The notes beneath the pieces were generated by a model. It did no database searches, was not told the origin of the DNA, and was given only the letters and a program-made list of their open reading frames with translations. Shown here one piece after another: positions 1 to 5,598 of a DNA stretch of 5,598 bases. Position numbers and translations under genes: made by a program. Position 1 is the stretch's first letter, and the number at the start of each line of letters is the position of its first letter. The DNA comes from Methylococcaceae bacterium NSP1-2 (GTDB lineage Bacteria > Pseudomonadota > Gammaproteobacteria > Methylococcales > Methylomonadaceae), in assembly GCA_002256685.1 (NCBI GenBank), contig NQJH01000274.1, positions 1 through 5,598 of the forward strand. Reading direction: 5' to 3'.

Positions 1-1
1 T

Positions 2-1222
2 AAAGATATTCTTGATCCGTTCCGCTTTGTGGTCGAATTTCAAGATTCGCGCAGTTACAACGGTTTGTATCAAACAACAAATTCCGATGTGAACGAGTTT
101 GAGCTGATTCAAGGCTATGGCGAACTGTATTTCAAAAACGCACTGGGTAATAACCGTCCATTAAGCATTCGGGCAGGTCGTCAGGCCTTGGAATTATTGG
201 ATAGACGCTTGGTGGGGACTAACCAATTTCGTAATACCACCAATAACTTTGAAGGTTATCGCGTTCGTTTTGGCAAAAAACAAAATGATTGGGATTTAGA
301 TACTTTCGCTTTTCACCCTGTTACCCGTTTGAAATACCAATTCGATGAGCCAGACACTGATACTTGGTTTTATGGCGGCGTATTGAGCCTTAAGCAATGG
401 TCGCAATATATCACTATTCAGCCTTATTTCTTAGGGCGTAGCGTGGATGGCGATCCTTATAATCCTGTGGTTTCAGCACGCAAAAATAATCAGGATATTT
501 ATGCACCTGGTTTGCGCGTTTATGGCTTATTCGGTAACAGCGGCTTTGATTTTGATGCCGACATTAACAAGCAATTTGGTCGCTTTGGTGTCACTAGAAC
601 CGTCAATGCCACAAGAACAGTCAATGGTAAGAAACAAAATTATACCTATCAGCAAGAGTCTTTATTACAGCATGACGCACTGGCTTACTCTTTGGAATTA
701 GGTTACACCTTCGATCACGATTGGAAACCCAGAGCCAGTTTGTATTACGGTTATGGCACCGGCGATAAAGAAGCCAATAGCGGCGCAACCGATGGCAAGA
801 ATCAACGCTTTGATGCGTTTTACGGCTTTAATCAGCCTTGGTCACGCAATGATTATTTCTCGTGGGACAACATCCACACGCCTAAAGCCAGATTGGAATT
901 TAAACCCCATGAAGATGTGCGGGTTGACATGGGCTACAACGCCTATTGGCTAGAAAATGAAAAAGCCGCATGGAATAGGGCAGGCTTGCAAGATAGAACG
1001 GGTAAAAGCGGTAACTTCTTAGGACATGAAATTGATATTCGTGTGCGCCACAAACTTAATGCTTATGTGGATTGGAGTGCGAGTTATGCGCGTTTTGAAC
1101 CGGGTAGTTTTACTCGCGCACAAGATAAATCCTATAACGGCGTAGGTCCTTATACCTCACAAGCCAGTAACTTTTTTTACTTTGAAGTGTCGCTCAATGC
1201 GTTTGGCGATGGCAAATTATAA
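2..1222 (+). CDS. Alginate-export-family outer-membrane beta-barrel protein, 5' end missing
   Basis: The frame is open from base 2 to a TAA at 1220-1222, giving the last 406 residues of a protein whose start lies left of the window. The GTG at 29 is internal, because the nine codons before it (KDILDPFRF) continue the family-like segment DPFRFVVEFQDSRSYNG. Other landmarks I associate with the alginate export family (AlgE-like outer-membrane porins) are ELIQGYGELYF, PLSIRAGRQALELLDRRLVG, the segment RFDAFYGFNQPWSRNDYF, and the late segment GHEIDIRVRHKL followed by YARFEPGSFT. Alternating polar and hydrophobic residues with many aromatics run throughout, as expected for transmembrane beta strands. 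Such proteins form channels in the outer membrane for anionic polysaccharide or other anions, but many members sit in organisms without alginate synthesis, so the substrate here is unknown. No biosynthesis genes are visible. The family call is fairly sure; the specific function is not. Confidence 0.82.
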   Translation, partial: KDILDPFRFVVEFQDSRSYNGLYQTTNSDVNEFELIQGYGELYFKNALGNNRPLSIRAGRQALELLDRRLVGTNQFRNTTNNFEGYRVRFGKKQNDWDLDTFAFHPVTRLKYQFDEPDTDTWFYGGVLSLKQWSQYITIQPYFLGRSVDGDPYNPVVSARKNNQDIYAPGLRVYGLFGNSGFDFDADINKQFGRFGVTRTVNATRTVNGKKQNYTYQQESLLQHDALAYSLELGYTFDHDWKPRASLYYGYGTGDKEANSGATDGKNQRFDAFYGFNQPWSRNDYFSWDNIHTPKARLEFKPHEDVRVDMGYNAYWLENEKAAWNRAGLQDRTGKSGNFLGHEIDIRVRHKLNAYVDWSASYARFEPGSFTRAQDKSYNGVGPYTSQASNFFYFEVSLNAFGDGKL

Positions 1223-1250
1223 CTAACCCAACAATCCTCTCGTTGAAAAT

Positions 1251-1281
1251 GTCGGGTTACGCTATCGCTAACCCGACCTAC
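1251..1281 (-). repeat. REP-like palindromic hairpin with GTAG head
   Basis: A perfect 9-bp inverted repeat, GTCGGGTTA (1251-1259) and TAACCCGAC (1269-1277), encloses a 9-nt loop. Read on the minus strand, the unit begins with GTAG (complement of 1278-1281) and then forms the hairpin. A GTAG or similar tetranucleotide at the foot of a hairpin is the hallmark of REP elements mobilised by RAYT transposases, and GTAGGTCGGGTTAGCG-type units are common in gammaproteobacterial genomes. No T tract follows the stem on either strand, so it is not a standard terminator. It sits in the gap between the barrel gene and sbp, ending 17 bases before the sbp start, so it will lie in or near the sbp leader. 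Confidence 0.6.
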
Positions 1282-1297
1282 AAAAAAGGTATTAATT

Positions 1298-2308
1298 ATG
1301 AAAACCAACATACTCCACATTATTTTTGCCGCGACTTTATCGATTTTGGCAGCCAGTAACAATGCACAAGCCGCCGATAGAGAATTACTCAATGTCTCTT
1401 ATGATCCCACCCGCGAATTATACAAAGAATACAACCCGTTATTTGCTAAACACTGGCAAGAAACCAAAGGTGAAAGCGTTACTATTAATCAATCACATGG
1501 CGGTGGCGGTAAACAAGCCCGCGCCGTATTGGATGGTTTAGAAGCCGATGTGGTGACACTGGCAATCGCTTATGACATCGACCAACTGTATAAAAGAGGC
1601 AATCTAATTCCCGAAAATTGGCAAACCTTGTTACCTAACAACAGCTCGCCTTATACCTCCACTATCGTTTTTGTGGTGCGCAAGGGCAACCCTAAAGCCA
1701 TCAAAGATTGGGACGATTTGATTAAATCAGGCACGGGTATCGTCACACCTAATCCGAAAACCTCAGGTGGTGCGCGGTGGAATTATTTAGCGGCGTGGGG
1801 CTATGCACTCAAGCACAACAATAATGATGAAGCTGCCGCTAAAGACTTCATCACGAAATTATTTAAAAACGCAGGCGTATTAGATTCAGGAGCGCGTGGC
1901 TCTACCACCAGTTTTGCGGAACGTGGTCTGGGTGATGTGCTGATTACTTGGGAAAACGAAGCTCATTTAGTACTGAACGAATTTGGCGCGGATAAATATG
2001 AAATCGTCACACCCTCATTAAGCATACTCGCTGAACCACCTGTAACGGTTATCGAAAAAGTAGCGCGTAAAAACGGCACGTTTGAAGTCGCCACTGAATA
2101 TTTAAAGTATTTGTACAGCAAAGAAGCCCAAGAAATTATCGCTAAAAACTATTATCGCCCCAGTGATAAAGACATTGCCGCTAAATACGCTGCGCAATTC
2201 CCAAACATAGAGTTAGTAAAAATTGAAGACTTTGGTGGCTGGAAAAAAGCGCAAGAAAAACACTTTGCTGATGACGGTGTATTTGACCAGATTTATGGAC
2301 AACACTGA
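1298..2308 (+). CDS. sbp: Periplasmic sulfate-binding protein (sulfate ABC transporter)
   Basis: This 336-residue protein is complete. It captures sulfate in the periplasm and hands it to the CysTWA-type ABC importer. Residues 1-25 form a Sec signal peptide (MKTN, a hydrophobic stretch, then A-Q-A at 23-25 as the likely cleavage site). The mature part opens with LLNVSYDPTRELY (30-42), the classic Sbp signature, followed by NQSHGGGGKQ (64-73), ADVVTLAIAYD (83-93), NPKTSGGARWNYLAAWG (152-168) and VLDSGARGSTTSFAERG (194-210), which are the ligand-binding segments of the family. YDPTRELY and the ALAYD-like segment favour Sbp over the thiosulfate-preferring paralogue CysP, which as I recall has SSYDVSREL at that place. 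The start is supported by AAAGGT at 1285-1290, seven bases ahead of ATG. No permease or ATPase gene is adjacent; a strong terminator follows, so it appears to be the end of its transcript. Confidence 0.95.
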   Translation: MKTNILHIIFAATLSILAASNNAQAADRELLNVSYDPTRELYKEYNPLFAKHWQETKGESVTINQSHGGGGKQARAVLDGLEADVVTLAIAYDIDQLYKRGNLIPENWQTLLPNNSSPYTSTIVFVVRKGNPKAIKDWDDLIKSGTGIVTPNPKTSGGARWNYLAAWGYALKHNNNDEAAAKDFITKLFKNAGVLDSGARGSTTSFAERGLGDVLITWENEAHLVLNEFGADKYEIVTPSLSILAEPPVTVIEKVARKNGTFEVATEYLKYLYSKEAQEIIAKNYYRPSDKDIAAKYAAQFPNIELVKIEDFGGWKKAQEKHFADDGVFDQIYGQH

Positions 2309-2336
2309 TTTTTCATAACTGCTCGACTCCTACTTC

Positions 2337-2382
2337 GAGGGGCAGGGGCAACGATTTCCCCCTAACCCCCTCTTTTTTTTTT
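2337..2382 (+). terminator. Intrinsic terminator after sbp
   Basis: An outer stem GAGGGG (2337-2342) with CCCCTC (2367-2372) and an inner stem AGGGG (2344-2348) with CCCCT (2359-2363) stack into an 11-bp GC-rich hairpin. There is a small internal bulge (C on the left, AAC on the right) and a 10-nt loop. Ten T residues (2373-2382) follow the stem directly. This is a textbook Rho-independent terminator, located 28 bases after the sbp stop codon. It should end sbp transcription and insulate the serine acetyltransferase/encapsulin genes, which then need their own promoter or depend on read-through. Confidence 0.85.
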
Positions 2383-2395
2383 AAAAAAAAAAGAG
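2370..2395. repeat. Perfect 26-bp palindrome CTC-T10-A10-GAG
   Basis: CTC, ten T, ten A and GAG form an exact palindrome. Its left half is the T tract of the sbp terminator. The A10 half can pair with the T10 half in RNA, so read-through transcripts would fold a second, AU-only hairpin. As DNA, a T10A10 tract is bent or rigid and is a likely site of replication slippage or of homopolymer length errors in sequencing. Confidence 0.8.
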
Positions 2396-2435
2396 CGAGC
2401 TTTTATAGAAACATAATGATCAAGAGGTTTTTCAC

Positions 2436-3424
2436 ATGATAAGAAATCATAACGATTGGGGCATAGACAGTTTAGTTGCACAGTTGCGCGAGGTGCGAGT
2501 GCAATCTTTGGAAACACGTCATCGCCGCGACAAACCGCCTAAATTGCCCCAGCGTAAAGAACTACGCAACGTAGTAGAAGGCTTGAGTGCCGTATTGTTT
2601 CCCAATCGTTTAGGTTTGCCAGACATTAACGACGAAGGCATTGATTATTTTGTCGGGCATACGCTCGACACGGCATTACGCACATTACAGCAACAGATTC
2701 GTCGTGAACTGGTTTTTATTGCCGAACAAAGCCATTCAGTAACACACAACATGGATAGTCGTGCTAACCATATTACTCGCACCTTTGCCGAGAAATTACC
2801 AAGTGTCAGGCAGTTACTGGACAGTGATATTACGGCCGCTTATCAAGGCGATCCCGCTGCCCGCAGTCCAGACGAAGCCTTGGTGTGCTATCCCGGCATT
2901 GTCGCTATGACCTATCACAGACTAGCGCACAACTTGTATTCATTAGGCTTGCCGCTGATTGCTCGCATGATGACCGAACAGGCACATTCTGCGACGGGTA
3001 TAGACATTCACCCCGGTGCAAAAATTGGTGACAGTTTCTTTATCGATCACGGCACGGGTGTCGTTATTGGTGAAACTGCCGTTATTGGGCCGGTGAAACG
3101 GCAATTATTGGGCGACACGTTCGCCTGTATCAAGCCGTTACCCTAGGCGCGAAGCGGTTTGATAAAGAGGAAGACGGCACGTTAGTGAAAGGCAATGCGC
3201 GTCATCCTATCGTAGAAGACGATGTCGTCATTTATGCAGGGGCAACTATTTTAGGACGCGTCACTATCGGACACGGCTCAACCATCGGCGGTAATGTCTG
3301 GCTCACTCACAGTGTGCCACCTAACAGCCATATCACACAAGCGCAAGTGCGTAGTGAATTACCGCCTATTAACATCGAATCAAAAAGCTCCAGCTTTTCA
3401 AGAAGCGAGGCTCATGCTTCGTAA
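2436..3424 (+). pseudogene. cysE: Serine O-acetyltransferase (CysE/EpsC type), frame disrupted
   Basis: The enzyme transfers acetyl from acetyl-CoA to L-serine, giving O-acetylserine for cysteine synthesis in the cytoplasm. Codons from ATG 2436 (AAGAGG at 2422-2427, 8-bp spacing) give an alpha-helical N-terminal half, then HRLAH (161-165) and the start of the left-handed beta helix with GIDIHPGAKIG and FIDHGTGVVIGETAVIG. D190 and H205 have the same 15-residue spacing as the Asp143/His158 catalytic pair of E. coli CysE. The frame then runs off into PVKRQ and a TAG at 3144-3146. The homologous protein continues in the -1 frame as GRHVRLYQAVTLGAKRF, GNARHPIVEDDV (equivalent of E. coli His193), and IGGNVWLTHSVPP, ending with TAA at 3422-3424. 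Removing 23 bases around 3069-3113 restores one frame of 321 residues. NCBI-style naming would be EpsC. This family is a frequent neighbour of family 2A encapsulins. As written it encodes a protein truncated inside the acyltransferase fold, presumably inactive unless the break is a sequence error. Confidence 0.88.
3069..3113 (+). repeat. Imperfect 22-bp direct duplication that breaks the acetyltransferase frame
   Basis: Copy A (3069-3090) and copy B (3092-3113) both start GGTGAAAC and end TTATTGGGC. They match at 19 of 22 positions and are offset by 23 bases. Copy A encodes GETAVIG in the upstream frame; copy B encodes GETAIIG in the downstream frame. The three differences are ACT/ACG (silent), GCC/GCA (silent) and GTT/ATT (Val/Ile). 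Since 23 is not a multiple of three, one copy too many moves the ribosome out of frame. Confidence 0.9.
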
Positions 3425-3427
3425 AAC

Positions 3428-3451
3428 GTTATCGAACTGGAGAGCGATAAC
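3428..3451. promoter_or_regulatory. Inverted repeat GTTATCG-N10-CGATAAC upstream of the encapsulin gene
   Basis: Perfect 7-bp half-sites (3428-3434 and 3445-3451) are separated by 10 bases, in the 58-bp gap between the acetyltransferase stop and the encapsulin ATG. No T tract follows, so it is not a terminator. It could be an operator for a dimeric regulator or an mRNA hairpin that adjusts expression between the two genes. I do not recognise it as a named regulator's site, and a 7-bp repeat can occur by chance. Confidence 0.3.
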
Positions 3452-3482
3452 ACACTTAACCCACAGACTATAGGAAAAGATT

Positions 3483-4400
3483 ATGACTGATATTCATGAC
3501 GCTCATACAGCACTTGGCGATGTCGCTGCGCGTACGCTAGCCAATGCGACTAAAACAGTCCCCATGTTATCAACCATCACACCCCGTTGGTTAACACATT
3601 TACTGCAATGGGTACCTGTTGAAGCGGGTATTTATCGGGTCAACAAAGCAAAAAACGAATCGAGCATTACGGTTGACTGCTCTAGTCTTGATGAAAAAAT
3701 CTTACCGCAAACCTTTGTTGATTATGAAGAATGGGGTCGCGAATACCGTTTGAATGCGGTCAACACGGTACTGGATGTGCATACTCGCGTATCTGATTTG
3801 TACAGCAGTCCGCATAACCAAATTCATGAACAATTACGCTTAACCATTGAAACGATTAAAGAACGTCAAGAAAGCGAGTTAATTAACAATGCTGAATACG
3901 GCTTGCTGAACAATGTCGCGGATGCGTTTAAAGTACAAACTCGCAACGGTTCACCAACCCCCGATGATTTAGACGAACTGATTGCCCGCGTGTGGAAAGA
4001 ACCTGCGTTTTTCTTAGCACACCCACGCGCCATTGCGGCGTTTGGTCGTGAAGCAACTCGTCGTGGTACACCACCACCTACAGTGACTTTATTTGGTTCG
4101 CAATTTTTAACATGGCGCGGCATTCCGTTAATTCCGACTGACAAATTGCAAATTACTGGTGGTAAAACCAACATTCTGTTATTACGCACCGGTGAAAGTC
4201 GCCAAGGTGTCGTCGGTTTGTATCAACCGAATTTAACAGGTGAATTAACAATGGGCTTATCGGTTCGTTTCATGGGTATCAACCACAAAGCGATTGCTTC
4301 TTATTTGGTGTCCTTGTACTGCTCATTAGCGGTATTGACCGAAGACGCGCTGGGTGTGTTGGAGAATGTCGAAGTAGGCAACTACTATGACTACAAATAA
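3483..4400 (+). CDS. srpI: Family 2A encapsulin nanocompartment shell protein (SrpI-like)
   Basis: This complete 305-residue protein has the HK97 phage-capsid fold and self-assembles into an icosahedral shell around a cargo enzyme. It closely follows the Synechococcus elongatus SrpI sequence as I remember it: VAARTLANATKTVP (14-27, N-terminal arm), TPRWLTHLLQWVPVEAGIYRVN (33-54, given here in pieces TPRWLTHLL and WVPVEAGIYRVN), RVSDLYSSPHNQIHEQLRL (102-120), TIETIKERQE (121-130, the spine-helix region), AAFGREATRRGTPPP (185-199), WRGIPLIPTDK (211-221) and GESRQGVVGLYQPN (237-250). Length fits family 2A; there is no cyclic-nucleotide-binding insert, so it is not family 2B. AGGA at 3472-3475 lies seven bases ahead of the ATG. 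Serine acetyltransferase upstream and cysteine desulfurase downstream are the diagnostic neighbours of the desulfurase-loaded class. In related systems the shell holds desulfurase, and in Acinetobacter baumannii it stores elemental sulfur. Confidence 0.96.
   Translation: MTDIHDAHTALGDVAARTLANATKTVPMLSTITPRWLTHLLQWVPVEAGIYRVNKAKNESSITVDCSSLDEKILPQTFVDYEEWGREYRLNAVNTVLDVHTRVSDLYSSPHNQIHEQLRLTIETIKERQESELINNAEYGLLNNVADAFKVQTRNGSPTPDDLDELIARVWKEPAFFLAHPRAIAAFGREATRRGTPPPTVTLFGSQFLTWRGIPLIPTDKLQITGGKTNILLLRTGESRQGVVGLYQPNLTGELTMGLSVRFMGINHKAIASYLVSLYCSLAVLTEDALGVLENVEVGNYYDYK
4373..4378 (+). promoter_or_regulatory. Ribosome binding site of the desulfurase gene, inside the encapsulin gene
   Basis: AGTAGG matches five of six bases of AGGAGG and lies eight bases ahead of the ATG at 4387. 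It supports the start that overlaps the end of the encapsulin reading frame by 14 bases, an arrangement suited to translational coupling of shell and cargo. Confidence 0.55.
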
Positions 4401-5598
4401 CACAAATCTGCCAGACATTGAGCAGTTGACACGCTTGGCAAATCAATTGTTTACTGCATTGCCTTGTGATGGTTCGTTGCTGAATACAGGCGTTCATGCC
4501 GTGTCGCCACAAGCGGCAACGGCGACGGCTGATTCTGGCAAGTTGGCAGAATTAGCTAACTTAGCTGAGCAACATGTTGAGCCACCTGTGGAAACCGTGG
4601 AATTACAAAAACTGCTGGCTAATTATTCCACAGTGAGTCGTTCTGATGTACCGAGCAGTACGCTCACCGCCCCTGGTTTTTATTTTCTGGATGCGGCGCA
4701 GCAGCAACAGGCACTATCAAGCTTAAGTTCAGCTAGGCTAGCATTATCCCAACAGTCGGCGGCAAACGCTGATCTTAACAAAGTAACGGGACACTCCAGC
4801 TTGGCAGGACAGCATGTTGAATTACCTGCGGAAACCTTAGAACTGCATAAACTGCTGGCTAGTCATGCAACAGTGAATCGTTCTGGCACGCAGGGTAATG
4901 GGGTCACCGAGGCAACTACCACACCGACGTTTTATTTTCTCGATGCGCAAAAACCGCATCGTGATTTAACAACGTTGGGCTTGGCTGGCGGTCATCCAGC
5001 ATTTGATGTTCACGCAGTGCGCCGTGATTTTCCGATTTTGCGTGAGCGCGTTAATGGGCAACCGTTAGCGTGGCTGGACAATGCCGCAACGACGCAAAAA
5101 CCGCAAGTGGTGATTGATAGAATTTCAGCGTTTTACCAGCATGAAAATTCCAATATTCACCGTGCCGCGCATGAACTGGCAGCGCGGTCTACCGATGCGT
5201 ATGAAAAAGCACGCAAAACCGTAGCGGATTTTCTTCATGCGTCTTCGCCTGAAGAGATTGTATTTGTGCGTGGCTCAACTGAAGCGATTAATTTAGTTGC
5301 GCAAAGTTGGGGACGGCAAAATATCGGCAAGGGTGATGAGATTGTCATCACTTGGCTAGAGCATCATGCCAATATCGTACCGTGGAAACAATTGTGCGAT
5401 GCAACGGGTGCAGTGTTACGCATTGCACCTGTCGATGATAATGGGCAAGTGTTGTTGGATGAATACAGCAAATTGCTTAATTCGCGCACTAAGTTAGTGT
5501 CATTCACCCAAGTATCGAACGCCTTAGGAACGATTACTCCCGCTCAGGAAATGATTGAACTGGCGCATCGTGTCGGTGCAAAAGTATTACTGGACGGT
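4387..5598 (+). CDS. Cysteine desulfurase, family 2A encapsulin cargo, 3' end missing
   Basis: The first 404 residues are present; the frame is open to the right edge. The PLP enzyme removes sulfur from L-cysteine, leaving alanine and an enzyme persulfide. Residues 1 to about 205 are a low-complexity, probably disordered extension rich in Ala, Ser, Thr, Leu and Gln, with a short motif LTRLANQLF (14-22) and two copies of a module ending FYFLDA (98-103 and 182-187); such extensions direct family 2A cargo into the shell. From about F206 a SufS/CsdA-like class V aminotransferase domain begins: VRRDFPIL, WLDNAATTQKP (L230-D231-N232), NIHRAAHELA, RGSTEAINLVAQSW, LEHHANIVPW (His326/327, the PLP-stacking histidine region) and FTQVSNALGT. 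The window ends at KVLLDG, just before the expected AQ, PLP lysine and catalytic cysteine, so activity cannot be judged. It overlaps the encapsulin gene by 14 bp. I expect about 600 residues in full. Confidence 0.95.
   Translation, partial: MTTNNTNLPDIEQLTRLANQLFTALPCDGSLLNTGVHAVSPQAATATADSGKLAELANLAEQHVEPPVETVELQKLLANYSTVSRSDVPSSTLTAPGFYFLDAAQQQQALSSLSSARLALSQQSAANADLNKVTGHSSLAGQHVELPAETLELHKLLASHATVNRSGTQGNGVTEATTTPTFYFLDAQKPHRDLTTLGLAGGHPAFDVHAVRRDFPILRERVNGQPLAWLDNAATTQKPQVVIDRISAFYQHENSNIHRAAHELAARSTDAYEKARKTVADFLHASSPEEIVFVRGSTEAINLVAQSWGRQNIGKGDEIVITWLEHHANIVPWKQLCDATGAVLRIAPVDDNGQVLLDEYSKLLNSRTKLVSFTQVSNALGTITPAQEMIELAHRVGAKVLLDG
4501..4947 (+). repeat. Internal duplication within the cargo-loading extension
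   Basis: Residues 59-86 (4561-4644) and 139-166 (4801-4884) align without gaps at 19 of 28 residues, and the DNA at 65 of 84 positions by hand count, at an offset of exactly 240 bases. Shared landmarks are QHVE (62-65, 142-145), KLLA (75-78, 155-158) and TV.RS. A second pair, FYFLDA (98-103, 182-187), is offset by 252 bases, so one copy has gained or lost four codons between the landmarks. Weaker similarity leads into each copy (VSPQAA at 39-44, LSQQSAA at 120-126). The pattern indicates an old in-frame duplication of a module of about 80 residues. Confidence 0.85.

Noticed and set aside
447..953. Two + strand open frames inside the outer-membrane barrel gene
   Set aside because: Both are out-of-frame shadows of a clearly coding frame; their translations resemble nothing I know.
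1243..1271. Possible sigma-70 promoter (TTGAAA at 1243-1248) before sbp
   Set aside because: No acceptable -10 hexamer occurs 16-18 bases downstream; that span is filled by the REP hairpin.
2337..2372. G-quadruplex in the GGGG/CCCC-rich stretch
   Set aside because: Each strand has only two G runs close together; the pairing into a terminator stem explains the composition better.
2404..2417. TATAGA and CATAAT as -10 boxes for the acetyltransferase gene
   Set aside because: No -35 match at the right distance (A tract instead), and CATAAT would start RNA on the ribosome site; a promoter is needed after the terminator but I cannot place it.
2416..2439. Seven-codon ORF (MIKRFFT) overlapping the acetyltransferase start
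   Set aside because: Too short to distinguish from chance; no regulatory codon run and no ribosome site of its own.
3185..3424. GTG-started 79-codon frame as a separate gene
   Set aside because: The same frame continues upstream with conserved acetyltransferase sequence (VRLYQAVTLGAKRF), so GTG 3185 is an internal valine codon of the broken gene.
3866..4189. 107-codon open frame on the minus strand inside the encapsulin gene
   Set aside because: It is antisense to a well-recognised shell protein, has no family resemblance and no convincing ribosome site.

Overview
The window is part of a gammaproteobacterial-type chromosome with moderate, slightly AT-leaning base composition. All genes lie on the + strand. 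The best protein matches I can recall (an alginate-export-type outer-membrane barrel, an Sbp-like sulfate-binding protein, SrpI-like encapsulin), together with a GTAG-headed REP hairpin, fit a sulfur-metabolising or related gammaproteobacterium. The genus is not determinable by eye.

Layout: (1) the 3' part of an alginate-export-family outer-membrane protein gene, running in from the left edge to 1222; (2) a short gap holding a REP-like hairpin; (3) a complete periplasmic sulfate-binding protein gene (sbp, 1298-2308); (4) a strong intrinsic terminator fused to a 26-bp T10/A10 palindrome; (5) a serine O-acetyltransferase gene (cysE/epsC type, 2436-3424) whose frame is broken by a 23-bp-offset imperfect duplication at 3069-3113; (6) a complete family 2A encapsulin shell gene (srpI-like, 3483-4400); (7) overlapping it by 14 bp, a cysteine desulfurase gene (4387 to the right edge) with a long, low-complexity N-terminal extension ahead of a SufS-like catalytic domain. 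No gap exceeds 300 bases.

Genes 5-7 form a sulfur nanocompartment module. SrpI-type protein builds the icosahedral shell, the desulfurase is the encapsulated cargo and uses its disordered N-terminal extension for loading, and serine acetyltransferase makes O-acetylserine, the precursor of cysteine, which is the desulfurase substrate. Sbp upstream would capture sulfate for the same pathway, although a terminator separates it from the module. Work on related family 2A systems (Synechococcus SrpI, Acinetobacter baumannii) shows desulfurase loading and, in Acinetobacter, elemental sulfur storage.

The most notable points are the encapsulin/desulfurase pair itself, an internal duplication of an approximately 80-residue module inside the cargo-loading extension, and the frame break in serine acetyltransferase. 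The two copies at that break differ mostly at silent positions, which hints at a chimeric join of two alleles rather than a simple recent slip.
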